From: Cognatishimia coralii
GTDB taxonomy: Bacteria > Pseudomonadota > Alphaproteobacteria > Rhodobacterales > Rhodobacteraceae
Direction of reading: 5' to 3'
Assembly (NCBI RefSeq): GCF_037478305.1
Contig: NZ_JBBGAZ010000004.1
Location: forward strand, 124,001 to 188,000
Length of the DNA: 64,000 nucleotides
Position numbers and translations under genes: made by a program. Below are positions 34,395 through 42,437 of the stretch, piece after piece (position 1 is the first letter of the stretch; each line of letters starts with the position of its first letter). A model generated the notes under the pieces. The model was given only the letters and a program-made list of their open reading frames with translations, did not search any database and was not told the DNA's origin.

Positions 34395-36080
34395 ATGGCA
34401 CTCGATGAACGCAAAGGTGTTTGGAAATCCGGCAAAGGTAAGGGCCGGCACACCCCGAAGGGGCGGCAGCTTGATGATGTCGCGCTGGAAGAGGTGCGTG
34501 GCCTGATCGGGGATCGTCCGCGCGATCGCGATTTGCTGATTGAGTATCTGCATTTGATTCAGGATGAGTTTGGGCATTTGTCGGCGGCCCATCTGCGCGC
34601 TTTAGCTGAAGAGATGCGCACCGGGCAGGCTGAGATCTATGAGGTAGCGTCCTTTTACGCGCATTTCGATGTGGTGCGCGAGGGCGAGACGCCGCCACCT
34701 GCTTTGACGATCCGTGTCTGTGACAGCCTGTCTTGTGAACTCGCGGGCGCGCAACAGTTGCAAAAGGCGCTTGAGGATGGGTTGAACCCTGAAGAGGTCC
34801 GCGTGGTCCGCGCGCCTTGCATGGGCCGCTGCGACACCGCACCTGTGCTCGAGATCGGCCACAATCACATTGACCACGCGACCCCTGCAAAGGTTGAGGC
34901 TGCGATTGCCGCGGGTGACACCCATGCGCATATCCCCGAGTATGAAACCTTTGCGGCTTACGAGGCCCAAGGCGGCTACGCCACGCTCAAAGACCTGCGC
35001 GCGAATGGCGACTGGGAAGCGGTGCAGGAAAAGGTCAAAGAGGCCGGTCTGCGCGGCCTCGGCGGAGCAGGCTTCCCGTCTGGCACCAAATGGGGCTTTG
35101 TGCGCGCCAATGACGGTCCACGCTATCTCGCCGTGAATGGCGACGAGGGCGAGCCGGGTACCTTTAAGGACCGTTACTATCTGGAACGCACGCCACATGT
35201 CTTCCTTGAAGGTATGCTGATCGCCGCCTGGGCGGTCGAGGCCGAGCGCGCCTTTATCTATATGCGCGATGAATATCCCGCCGTGCTGGAGATCCTCCGC
35301 CGCGAGATCCGTGCGCTCGAAGAGGCCGGTATCGTAGAGCCCGGCTACATCGACCTGCGTCGCGGGGCAGGCGCCTATATCTGCGGCGAAGAATCCGCGA
35401 TGATTGAGAGCATCGAAGGCAAACGCGGTGAGCCGCGCCACCGCCCGCCCTTTGTAGCGCAAGTCGGCATCTTTGGCCGCCCGACTTTGGTGCACAACGT
35501 CGAAACGCTCTATTGGGTCTGCAAGATCAACCGCGAAGGCCCAGAGTGCCTGAACGCGGTCGAAAAGAACGGCCGCAAGGGTCTGCGCAGCTATTCCGTT
35601 TCGGGGCGTGTGAAGAACCCCGGCGTGCATCTCTTGCCCGCAGGCTCCACCATCACCGATATCATCGAGGCTTGTGGTGGCATGCTTGAGGGTCATGCCT
35701 TCAAAGCCTATCAACCGGGCGGCCCGTCTTCCGGTCTCTTGCCCGCGTCCATCAACGACGTCCCGCTGGACTTTGACACGCTGCAGCCGCTTGGCACTTT
35801 CATCGGCTCGGCTGCTGTTGTCGTCCTGTCCGATCAGGACAGCGCCAAAGAGGCCGCGCTCAACATGCTGAAGTTCTTTGAGGACGAAAGCTGTGGCCAA
35901 TGCACGCCGTGCCGTGTTGGCTGTGAAAAGGCCGTCAAGCTTATGAGCCGCGACAGCTGGGACACAGGGCTGCTTGAGGAGCTCAGCCAAGCGATGGTCG
36001 ATGCGTCGATCTGTGGTCTCGGCCAAGCCGCTCCAAACCCGATCCGGCTGACGATTAAGCATTTTGCGGACGAGATTTAG
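34395..36080 (+). CDS. Fused NuoE/NuoF-type NADH diaphorase, formate dehydrogenase beta-like (FdsG-FdsB)
   Basis: A 561-aa protein from ATG 34395, with GGAG eight bases ahead; an earlier start at 34269 is in frame but unlikely. The N-terminal ~150 residues are NuoE-like with 2Fe-2S cysteines CDSLSC and CMGRC. The rest is NuoF-like: GGAGFPSGTKW (FMN/NAD), NGDEGEPGTFKDR, GAYICGEESAMIESIEG, and the 4Fe-4S site ESCGQCTPCRVGC with SICGLG. In Rhodobacteraceae this is usually the beta subunit of NAD-dependent formate dehydrogenase, next to the molybdenum subunit. That subunit is not here. Confidence 0.85.
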   Translation: MALDERKGVWKSGKGKGRHTPKGRQLDDVALEEVRGLIGDRPRDRDLLIEYLHLIQDEFGHLSAAHLRALAEEMRTGQAEIYEVASFYAHFDVVREGETPPPALTIRVCDSLSCELAGAQQLQKALEDGLNPEEVRVVRAPCMGRCDTAPVLEIGHNHIDHATPAKVEAAIAAGDTHAHIPEYETFAAYEAQGGYATLKDLRANGDWEAVQEKVKEAGLRGLGGAGFPSGTKWGFVRANDGPRYLAVNGDEGEPGTFKDRYYLERTPHVFLEGMLIAAWAVEAERAFIYMRDEYPAVLEILRREIRALEEAGIVEPGYIDLRRGAGAYICGEESAMIESIEGKRGEPRHRPPFVAQVGIFGRPTLVHNVETLYWVCKINREGPECLNAVEKNGRKGLRSYSVSGRVKNPGVHLLPAGSTITDIIEACGGMLEGHAFKAYQPGGPSSGLLPASINDVPLDFDTLQPLGTFIGSAAVVVLSDQDSAKEAALNMLKFFEDESCGQCTPCRVGCEKAVKLMSRDSWDTGLLEELSQAMVDASICGLGQAAPNPIRLTIKHFADEI

Positions 36081-36119
36081 AGCTTCGGTTTAAGCAACAC
36101 CGCCAAACGAACGTAAAGT

Positions 36120-36144
36120 AAAGCGCGCGAATCTCGCGCGCTTT
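36120..36144 (+). terminator. Hairpin after the diaphorase gene
   Basis: AAAGCGCGCGA (36120-36130), loop ATC, TCGCGCGCTTT (36134-36144): a perfect 11-bp stem, symmetrical, so it may work on either strand. Confidence 0.7.
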
Positions 36145-36178
36145 GCCTATTCTGGGCTGACGCAAAGACAGAGCCGCC

Positions 36179-36856
36179 ATGACCTTCCTCGAAGAAATCG
36201 CCTTTCGCCAAAGCCTCTTTTGGGGCGGAGTCACCTTTAGCCTTGTGACCGCCGCGCTTTTTGCGATCTTTGCCTCTTGGCGTGGGCCGAGTTGGTGGAA
36301 AACCATTCTGAAAGCCATGCCCGTCGGCGCTTTGGTCTTCGCAGGCTTCGCGAACTTCGCCAACCCGCTGGTCATCGCTGCACTTGCCTTGTCCCTGATC
36401 GGAGACATCGCCCTCTCGCGCCCCGGAGATCGCGCTTTTCTGGTCGGCCTGATCGGCTTTGCCGCCGCGCATCTGGCCTACATCGTGCATTTCTACGATC
36501 TGACCAGCGGCACGCCGCCTTTGACCGCGGCGGTGATCCTTGTCGCCCTCGCGCTGTCGACAGAATTCTGGCTCAGGCCGCATACCAAAGACCTCAAATG
36601 GCCGGTGCGCATCTATGTGGTTCTGATCACGCTCATGGGATTGACCGCTGCCGCCATGCCCGCGCGAGAATTGGCCACCATGGGGGCGTTTCTGTTCATT
36701 TTCTCTGACCTGCTTTTGGCCATTCACCTCTTTCGACAAAAGGAAAACTCGGTCTTGCAGGTCCCAATCGCCATCCTGCTCTGGCTGGCCTATGCGTTGG
36801 CACAAGTCGCAATCTTGATTGGTGCTGGCTTCGCGCAGCCTTTGATCGCGCTCTAA
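36179..36856 (+). CDS. Lysoplasmalogenase-like YhhN family protein
   Basis: A 225-aa polytopic membrane protein with about eight hydrophobic segments. The YhhN/TMEM86 signature is seen in LSLIGDIALSRPGDRAFLVGL and AAHLAYIVHF (here written apart). Family members hydrolyse lysoplasmalogens in animals; the bacterial role is less clear. Its promoter should lie between the hairpin at 36120 and the ATG. Confidence 0.8.
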   Translation: MTFLEEIAFRQSLFWGGVTFSLVTAALFAIFASWRGPSWWKTILKAMPVGALVFAGFANFANPLVIAALALSLIGDIALSRPGDRAFLVGLIGFAAAHLAYIVHFYDLTSGTPPLTAAVILVALALSTEFWLRPHTKDLKWPVRIYVVLITLMGLTAAAMPARELATMGAFLFIFSDLLLAIHLFRQKENSVLQVPIAILLWLAYALAQVAILIGAGFAQPLIAL

Positions 36857-36916
36857 GGCCTCTTTTCACCCCCGCCTTGATTGACTACATGTGTTTGAAA
36901 TCAAGACGAGGCCCCA

Positions 36917-38017
36917 ATGGCGTTATTTTCCAAGCTCCGCGAGCGTTTGTTTAAGTCTTCTTCCCGGCTCGAAGAGGGGCTTGATGCGATTGTCGAAGAG
37001 GGCGGCGAAGAAACGCCGGTTGAGGCGCCTCAGCCCGAGGAGGCGCAGCCCCAACCGGAAACGCCTGTCGCCGAGGCCGCTCCGGCTGCGCCCGAGGCCC
37101 CTGCGCCTGTGGAACCGGAAAAACCCACCCGCAGTCTGCTGAGCCGTCTGACAGGCGCAGCACCTGCGAAACCCGTTGTGCGGCGCGAACTTGACGACGA
37201 GATGCTCGAGCAGCTCGAAGAACTTTTGATCGCCTCGGACATGGGTGTGGATACCGCGCTGCGCGTCACCGCAAATATCGCTGAGGGCCGGTTCGGCAAA
37301 CGCCTGTCGACTGAGGAAATCAAAACGCTCCTTTCTGACGAAATCACCCGCATTATGGAGAGCGTCGCCAAGCCCCTGCCGCTCTATCCGAAAAAACCGC
37401 AGGTCGTTTTGGTCGTTGGCGTGAATGGTGCAGGCAAAACCACAACAATCGGTAAACTCGCCAGCCAATTCACCGCCGCTGGCAAATCCGTCGTGATCGC
37501 AGCCGGAGACACCTTCCGCGCCGCCGCTGTCGAACAATTGCAAGTTTGGGGAGACCGCGCCGGCGTGCCCGTTCTGACAGCGCCCGAAGGATCCGATCCT
37601 GCAAGCCTCGCTTTTGATGCTATGACTCAAGCTGAGGAGATGGGCGCAGATCTTCTTATGATCGACACCGCAGGCCGTTTGCAAAACCGTCAGGACCTGA
37701 TGGAAGAACTCGCCAAAATCGTCCGCGTCATTCGCAAGAAAGACGAAACCGCGCCGCACAACACAGTGCTTGTTCTGGACGCCACCACCGGCCAAAACGC
37801 GCTGTCCCAGGTCGAAACCTTCCAAAAGCTCGCCGATGTCTCAGGCCTCGTGATGACCAAACTCGACGGCACTGCCAAAGGTGGCGTGCTGGTTGCGCTC
37901 GCGGACAAATTCGGCCTTCCGATCCACGCCATCGGCGTTGGTGAAAAGATTGACGATCTAGACGCTTTTGATCCCAAAGATTTCGCACAAGCCCTCACGG
38001 GCCTGACAGATGAATAG
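36917..38017 (+). CDS. ftsY: Signal recognition particle receptor FtsY
   Basis: GTPase that docks SRP-ribosome complexes at the membrane; 366 aa. The N-terminal ~75 residues are an acidic Ala/Pro/Glu-rich A domain, followed by the N domain and the G domain with GVNGAGKTTTIGKLA, DTAGRLQNRQDLM and TKLDGTAKGG. Copy 2 of the dispersed repeat follows the stop. Confidence 0.97.
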   Translation: MALFSKLRERLFKSSSRLEEGLDAIVEEGGEETPVEAPQPEEAQPQPETPVAEAAPAAPEAPAPVEPEKPTRSLLSRLTGAAPAKPVVRRELDDEMLEQLEELLIASDMGVDTALRVTANIAEGRFGKRLSTEEIKTLLSDEITRIMESVAKPLPLYPKKPQVVLVVGVNGAGKTTTIGKLASQFTAAGKSVVIAAGDTFRAAAVEQLQVWGDRAGVPVLTAPEGSDPASLAFDAMTQAEEMGADLLMIDTAGRLQNRQDLMEELAKIVRVIRKKDETAPHNTVLVLDATTGQNALSQVETFQKLADVSGLVMTKLDGTAKGGVLVALADKFGLPIHAIGVGEKIDDLDAFDPKDFAQALTGLTDE

Positions 38018-38019
38018 GC

Positions 38020-38067
38020 TTTCTCTTGCTGAAAATATCCTCGGGGGTCCGGGGGTGACACCCCCGG
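38020..38067 (+). repeat. Dispersed intergenic repeat, copy 2, with strong hairpin
   Basis: TTTCTCTTGCTGAAAATATCC (38020-38040), then CCGGGGGT (38049-38056), loop GAC, ACCCCCGG (38060-38067). Between ftsY and the next plus-strand gene. Could end the ftsY transcript. Confidence 0.75.
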
Positions 38068-38077
38068 CACTCAAACC

Positions 38078-38980
38078 GTGAGCGCTTGGTTCACCTCCCT
38101 CGAAGGCACCGAGGCCGGGCACCAGCTTGCTCTCGCGCTCGCGCTCTTGGCGGCATTCCTGCATGCGGTCTTCGGAGCGCTTCAGAAGGGCCGTCACGAC
38201 CCTTGGCTTAGTCGCGGCGCCATTGATCTGAGCTATGGCCTCATGGCCGCGCCCTTTGCGTTGTTCGTTGTGCCATGGCCTGAACCGCATATGTGGCTGA
38301 TCTTTGTGGGCGTTTTCCTCATCCATGTAGGCTACAAACTCTTGCAGGCCTTCACCTACACAAAAGGCGACTACACGGTGGTCTATCCCGTGGTGCGCGG
38401 CACAGGGCCGCTGTTCGCGGTCATCGGTGCGTATTTCCTTTTTGGCGAGACCTTTACCGGCATCCAATGGCTCGGCGTTGGCGTTTTGCTCTCAGGCATT
38501 TTCGGCCTTGCGGCCTATAATCTGATTTTCCTGCAATCCAACAGAGACACGCTCCCCGCAGCTTTAGCATTGGCGCTTTTCACAGGCCTCTTTGTAGCGC
38601 TTTACACCACCTATGACGCCTACGGTATCCGTGCGACGGCTGATCCGTTCACCTTTCTGGCGTGGTTCTTCATGATCGACGGGATCTTTATGCCACCCAT
38701 CGCGGCTGTCATGTATCTGCGTATGAAAGACCGCCCCGCGCTCGGGCCTCTTGCGGTCCGAGGGTTTTTCGGAGGACTTACAGCCTTCGCCTCTTTCGGC
38801 TCGATCATGCTAGCCACACGGCTCGACAAAGTCGGCGAAGCCGCAGTCCTGCGAGAGACCTCGACCATCTTTGCAGCGCTTATCGGCGTGGTGTTCCTCA
38901 AGGAAACCGTTGGCCCGCGACGCATTGCTCTCATGGCTTTGATCGCGCTTGGGGCGGTAATAGTTGAAATGGGCGGCTGA
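38078..38980 (+). CDS. DMT superfamily transporter (EamA type)
   Basis: A 300-aa inner-membrane protein with about ten helices in two EamA-like repeats (VYPVVRGTGPLFAVIGAYFL in the first half, RETSTIFAALIGVVFLKETV in the second). Substrate unknown. The start is GTG at 38078, ten bases after the repeat hairpin, with no clear ribosome-binding site; no in-frame ATG nearby would keep the first helix. A 14-base gap precedes the next reading frame. Confidence 0.82.
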   Translation: MSAWFTSLEGTEAGHQLALALALLAAFLHAVFGALQKGRHDPWLSRGAIDLSYGLMAAPFALFVVPWPEPHMWLIFVGVFLIHVGYKLLQAFTYTKGDYTVVYPVVRGTGPLFAVIGAYFLFGETFTGIQWLGVGVLLSGIFGLAAYNLIFLQSNRDTLPAALALALFTGLFVALYTTYDAYGIRATADPFTFLAWFFMIDGIFMPPIAAVMYLRMKDRPALGPLAVRGFFGGLTAFASFGSIMLATRLDKVGEAAVLRETSTIFAALIGVVFLKETVGPRRIALMALIALGAVIVEMGG

Positions 38981-39021
38981 GGCGATATATCGGCATGAGC
39001 CCTCGAAAAAAGGACAGGCAC

Positions 39022-39633
39022 ATGGCAGGCAAGACAATCAACCCGATGCTGAAATCAGCTTTGGAATTCGGCCCGATCATTCTGTTTTTTATTGGCTATC
39101 TGCGTCTGCGGGATCAGGTGTTTACCATTGGCGGCACCGACTATGACGGCTTTATCGTGGTGACCGCGGCCTTCGTGCCCCTCATCGCTCTGACCACCTT
39201 CATCCTTTGGCGACTAACAGGGCATCTGTCGAAAATGCAATTGGCGACTGTCGTTCTGGTCGCTGTCTTCGGAGGCCTGTCGGTCTGGCTGAACGACGAC
39301 CGCTTCTTCAAGATGAAGCCAACCATGATTTATGTGCTTTTTGGTGGCATCCTTGGCGTCGGCCTGTTGCAAGGCAAAAGCTATCTGAAGTTCGTGATGG
39401 AAGAGGCCCTGCCTCTGCAGGATGAAGGCTGGATGATCCTGACCCGTCGCCTTACTGCGTTCTTCATTGGCCTTGCCGTTCTGAACGAAGTCATTTGGCG
39501 TACCCAGTCCACGGACACCTGGGTGTACTTTAAAACCTTTGGCCTGACGGCGGCGGTGTTCGTGTTTTTCATGACCCAAGCCGGCGTCTTCACCAAATAC
39601 GGGATCGAAGAGGATGAAGCGGATAACGCGTAA
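39022..39633 (+). CDS. yciB: Inner membrane-spanning protein YciB (septation protein A)
   Basis: A 203-aa protein of five or six membrane helices, homologous to YciB/IspZ, implicated in cell-envelope synthesis and division. Signature: NPMLKSALEFGPIILFFIGY at the start and FVMEEALPLQDEGWMILTRR. ATG 39022 has AAGGA seven bases ahead; 38995 is an in-frame alternative. Probably in an operon with the DMT gene. Confidence 0.92.
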   Translation: MAGKTINPMLKSALEFGPIILFFIGYLRLRDQVFTIGGTDYDGFIVVTAAFVPLIALTTFILWRLTGHLSKMQLATVVLVAVFGGLSVWLNDDRFFKMKPTMIYVLFGGILGVGLLQGKSYLKFVMEEALPLQDEGWMILTRRLTAFFIGLAVLNEVIWRTQSTDTWVYFKTFGLTAAVFVFFMTQAGVFTKYGIEEDEADNA

Positions 39634-39796
39634 AGCCCGCACCGCTTTCAACCTGAATAAACCATGCCTCGGGGAATAATGCGCCACCCGCGTCACATAT
39701 GAGGCAACCCACGAATTTCTCCTAGTATCAGGAGGGTTATACCCCTAGGCCTTTGCGGCAGTTGCCACACAGATGGCAAAGGATCGAGGAGGTTAC

Positions 39797-40054
39797 ATGG
39801 GTTCCATTCATCGTATATTGCCAGTCGCTTTGCTGGGCTTTGGCCTGAGTGCCTGCGACAAGTCAGAGTATCTCAGCCCTGAAGTGGTGTTGGAGACAGA
39901 GAATGGCCAGGTAAGCTGTCAGCTCTATACGACAGACCGGCTCTATTGGGATGAGGCGACGGCGTATCCTGAAACCATGACCAAGAGCGAGGCCGATGCC
40001 TATTGCAAGGCCGCGGGACGTGAACGCAAGGATGCGGCAGCCACGCAGGTCTAA
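39797..40054 (+). CDS. Small hypothetical lipoprotein
   Basis: An 85-aa protein from ATG 39797, with GAGGAGG five bases ahead (an in-frame ATG at 39773 is weaker). The lipoprotein signal is LLGFGLSAC, with Cys at residue 19. The mature part is 66 residues with two further cysteines (VSCQLY, AYCKAA). No family recognised. Its last four bases overlap the convergent GST gene. The 163-base region before it holds CCTAG-N19-CTAGG. Confidence 0.72.
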   Translation: MGSIHRILPVALLGFGLSACDKSEYLSPEVVLETENGQVSCQLYTTDRLYWDEATAYPETMTKSEADAYCKAAGRERKDAAATQV

Positions 40055-40734
40055 ACGTGATCCGGAAACAGATCGCGCACCACCCAGGTGTCACTGCGAT
40101 CTCCGCGCAGGTCAGCCAGCAAGCCGCGTCCGCGTCGCACGGCAGGTCGCGCCCAGACGGTTTTCAGCCAGCGCGCGAGGTTGGGTTTGTCGTCTAGCGT
40201 CTGTTCCTGTCCTTGCCATAGGGACGCCCAGGGCCAAATCGCCATGTCAGCGATGGTGTAGCTGTCACCGGCAACATACTCGTTTTCGGCCAGTCGCCGG
40301 TCCAGAACGCCATAGAGCCGCGCGGTTTCACTGCGGTAGCGATCCTTGGCGTAGGCGATGTCCTCGGGGGCGTATTTCAGGAAATGGTGGGTTTGCCCTG
40401 CCATAGGGCCGACGCCGCCCATTTGCCACATCAGCCATTCTTCAACGGCAACGCGTTCACGCTCACCCTCGCCATAAAACATGCCGGTTTTGCGCGCCAG
40501 ATATTGCAGGATCGCCCCGCTCTCGAAAACGGAAATCGCGCCGTCCGGCCCGTCATGATCCACAATCGCAGGCATCCGATTGTTCGGCGCAATGCGCAGG
40601 AAGTCCGGCGCGAATTGATCGCCTTTGCCGATATTGATCTGATGCACCTCGTAAGGCAGGCCAAATTCTTCTAGCGCAATCGAGGCCTTCCAGCCGTTGG
40701 GCGTGGGCCAATAGTAAAGGTCAATCGGTGTCAT
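40051..40734 (-). CDS. Glutathione S-transferase, YfcG/YghU-like
   Basis: A 227-aa GST-fold protein: thioredoxin-like N-terminal domain (IDLYYWPTPNGWKASIALEE), the cis-Pro/glutathione region NNRMPAIVDHDG and ISVFESGAILQYLA, and a helical C-terminal domain containing ASLWQGQE. The opening TPNGWK resembles disulfide-bond oxidoreductases of the YfcG/YghU group. The substrate is unknown. Confidence 0.87.
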   Translation of the reverse strand: MTPIDLYYWPTPNGWKASIALEEFGLPYEVHQINIGKGDQFAPDFLRIAPNNRMPAIVDHDGPDGAISVFESGAILQYLARKTGMFYGEGERERVAVEEWLMWQMGGVGPMAGQTHHFLKYAPEDIAYAKDRYRSETARLYGVLDRRLAENEYVAGDSYTIADMAIWPWASLWQGQEQTLDDKPNLARWLKTVWARPAVRRGRGLLADLRGDRSDTWVVRDLFPDHV

Positions 40735-40883
40735 GCGTTCTCCCCTTCGCGGAGGGCATCATGCCTGAGGAAATGCGTTCGGCAAAGAGAGAAGTTTACG
40801 TCAACGGCAAGGGTGGCGGTGCAAAAGTTCAGACCGCGCTGTCCGTAAGACTACGAAAATCGCGCTCAGGTTGCGCGACTCAG
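40735..40883. other. Intergenic sequence ahead of the metZ leader
   Basis: About 150 bases between the GST start and the metZ promoter; no gene seen. Together with the leader to 41082 the gap is 348 bases. Confidence 0.4.
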
Positions 40884-40912
40884 TTGACCCTGTTGCTGCA
40901 GCGCAGTAAGAG
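40884..40912 (+). promoter_or_regulatory. Predicted metZ promoter
   Basis: TTGACC (40884-40889), 17-base spacer, TAAGAG (40907-40912). Start of transcription would fall at about 40919, exactly where the aptamer begins. Confidence 0.6.
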
Positions 40913-40916
40913 AGCC

Positions 40917-40990
40917 CCGTGGCGATTTGTTACCGGATTGCGGGCCACGTGGGGCAGGGATGTCTCCGAATTCCGCTAAAGAGGTCAGGA
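40917..40990 (+). ncRNA. SAM-II riboswitch aptamer in the metZ leader
   Basis: The SAM-II consensus is recognisable: P1 from CGTGGC (40918-40923) with GCCACG (40944-40949), the loop GATTTG, CCGGATTGCGG, and the 3' GCTAAAG (40976-40982) that forms the pseudoknot. SAM-II is known mainly from alphaproteobacteria upstream of metA and metZ. SAM binding is expected to lower metZ expression. Confidence 0.88.
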
Positions 40991-40997
40991 CGAAGGG

Positions 40998-41030
40998 ACC
41001 CCCTTACGCTTGGCCGTACGGGGGTTTTTT
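40998..41030 (+). terminator. Intrinsic terminator in the metZ leader
   Basis: ACCCCC-T-TACG (40998-41008), loop CTTGGC, CGTA-C-GGGGGT (41015-41025), then TTTTTT to 41030. It sits between the SAM-II aptamer and metZ, so it is probably the expression platform or an extra attenuator. Confidence 0.85.
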
Positions 41031-41082
41031 AATGCCCGAATGGTGTCATCCAGAGGGTGCGCCGGGCGCGAAGGAGTTGAAG

Positions 41083-42270
41083 ATGAGCGACTGGAACAAG
41101 CGGACGAAACTTGTGCATGGCGGCACACGTCGGAGCCAGTACAACGAGGTCAGCGAAGCGATCTACATGACGCAGGGCTTTGTCTATGACAATGCCGAGC
41201 AAGCAGAAGCGCGCTTTATAGAGACCGGTCCTGATGAGTTTATCTATGCCCGTTATGGCAACCCGACCGTGGATATGTTCGAAAAACGTATCGCTTTGCT
41301 TGAGGGCGCAGAGGACGCCTTTGCGGCGGCGTCTGGCATGGCAGCCGTAAACGGCGCGCTGACATCTTTGGTGCAGGCGGGCGATCATGTGGTGTCCGCG
41401 AAGGCTCTGTTTGGGTCTTGTTTGCATATTCTGGAAAACATCCTCTCGAAGTTCGGCGTCGAAGTGACCTTTGTCGACGGCACCGATCTGGATGCTTGGC
41501 GCGCGGCCGTGCGGCCTGACACGAAGGTGTGTTTCTTTGAGTCTATGTCCAACCCGACGCTTGAAGTCATCGACATCAAAGCCGTCGCGGACATTGCGCA
41601 TTCCGTCGGCGCGACAGTGGTCGTGGACAACGTATTCTCGACTCCAGTCTATTCCAAAGCCATCGAGCAAGGCGCCGATGTGGTCGTTTACTCTGCGACC
41701 AAACATATTGACGGGCAGGGGCGTGCTTTGGGCGGCGTGATCCTTGGCACCAAAGATTACATCCGCGGCACGCTTGAGCCATATATGAAACACACCGGCG
41801 GCTCCCTGAGCCCGTTCAATGCGTGGATCATGCTCAAGGGTCTTGAGACCATCGATTTGCGCGTGAAAGCGCAGGCCGAAAGCGCTTTGGCGATTGCGGA
41901 AGCGGTGGAAGGCAACCCAGCCTTGGAACGCGCGATCTATCCGGGCCTGAAAACCCACGCACAGAATGCTCTCGTGCAAAGCCAACTCAGCGGCTGCGGT
42001 GGCACGGTTCTGTCTTTGGACGTCAAAGGCGGCAAAGAGGCCGCGTTCAAGTTCCTGAATGCTCTGACGATCCCTGTGATCTCAAACAACCTCGGGGATT
42101 CCAAATCCATCGCCACGCATCCGGCGACCACCACCCACCAGCGTCTGAGTGACGAGCTGAAGGCCGAGCTGGGCATCACGCCAGGTCTCATCCGCTTCTC
42201 TGTTGGGCTTGAGGACACAGACGACTTGATCAAGGACGTGCGAGTCGCTTTAGAGGCCTCTCAGGTCTGA
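41083..42270 (+). CDS. metZ: O-succinylhomoserine sulfhydrylase
   Basis: PLP enzyme making homocysteine from O-succinylhomoserine and sulfide (methionine synthesis); 395 aa. The PLP lysine is Lys207 in YSATKHIDGQGR. Other family features: YARYGNPTVDMFEKR and SGMAAVNGAL. ATG 41083 has AAGGAG seven bases ahead. Preceded by the SAM-II riboswitch and a terminator, which supports the methionine role. Some homologues use O-acetylhomoserine; MetZ is favoured by context. Confidence 0.93.
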   Translation: MSDWNKRTKLVHGGTRRSQYNEVSEAIYMTQGFVYDNAEQAEARFIETGPDEFIYARYGNPTVDMFEKRIALLEGAEDAFAAASGMAAVNGALTSLVQAGDHVVSAKALFGSCLHILENILSKFGVEVTFVDGTDLDAWRAAVRPDTKVCFFESMSNPTLEVIDIKAVADIAHSVGATVVVDNVFSTPVYSKAIEQGADVVVYSATKHIDGQGRALGGVILGTKDYIRGTLEPYMKHTGGSLSPFNAWIMLKGLETIDLRVKAQAESALAIAEAVEGNPALERAIYPGLKTHAQNALVQSQLSGCGGTVLSLDVKGGKEAAFKFLNALTIPVISNNLGDSKSIATHPATTTHQRLSDELKAELGITPGLIRFSVGLEDTDDLIKDVRVALEASQV

Positions 42271-42311
42271 TTGACGCCTGCCCAGCGGGGCGGGATAGAA
42301 TAAGATACTGG

Positions 42312-42339
42312 AAAAGGGCATGATCCGTATGCCCTTTTT
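42312..42339 (+). terminator. Intrinsic terminator after metZ
   Basis: AAAAGGGCAT (42312-42321), loop GATCCGT, ATGCCCTTTTT (42329-42339). Strong stem with T-run. Confidence 0.9.
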
Positions 42340-42437
42340 CTGTTTTTCCGGCCCTGCGCATGCAATCGGTTGGTTAAATTGGCAATTTCAGCCGTGACGC
42401 ACTAAGTTAGTCGCACGCAAGCGTTAGGGAGGTGCCG

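Noticed and set aside
42340..42437. Zur box before folE2
   Set aside because: folE2 is often zinc-regulated in other bacteria, but no AT-rich Zur palindrome was seen here.
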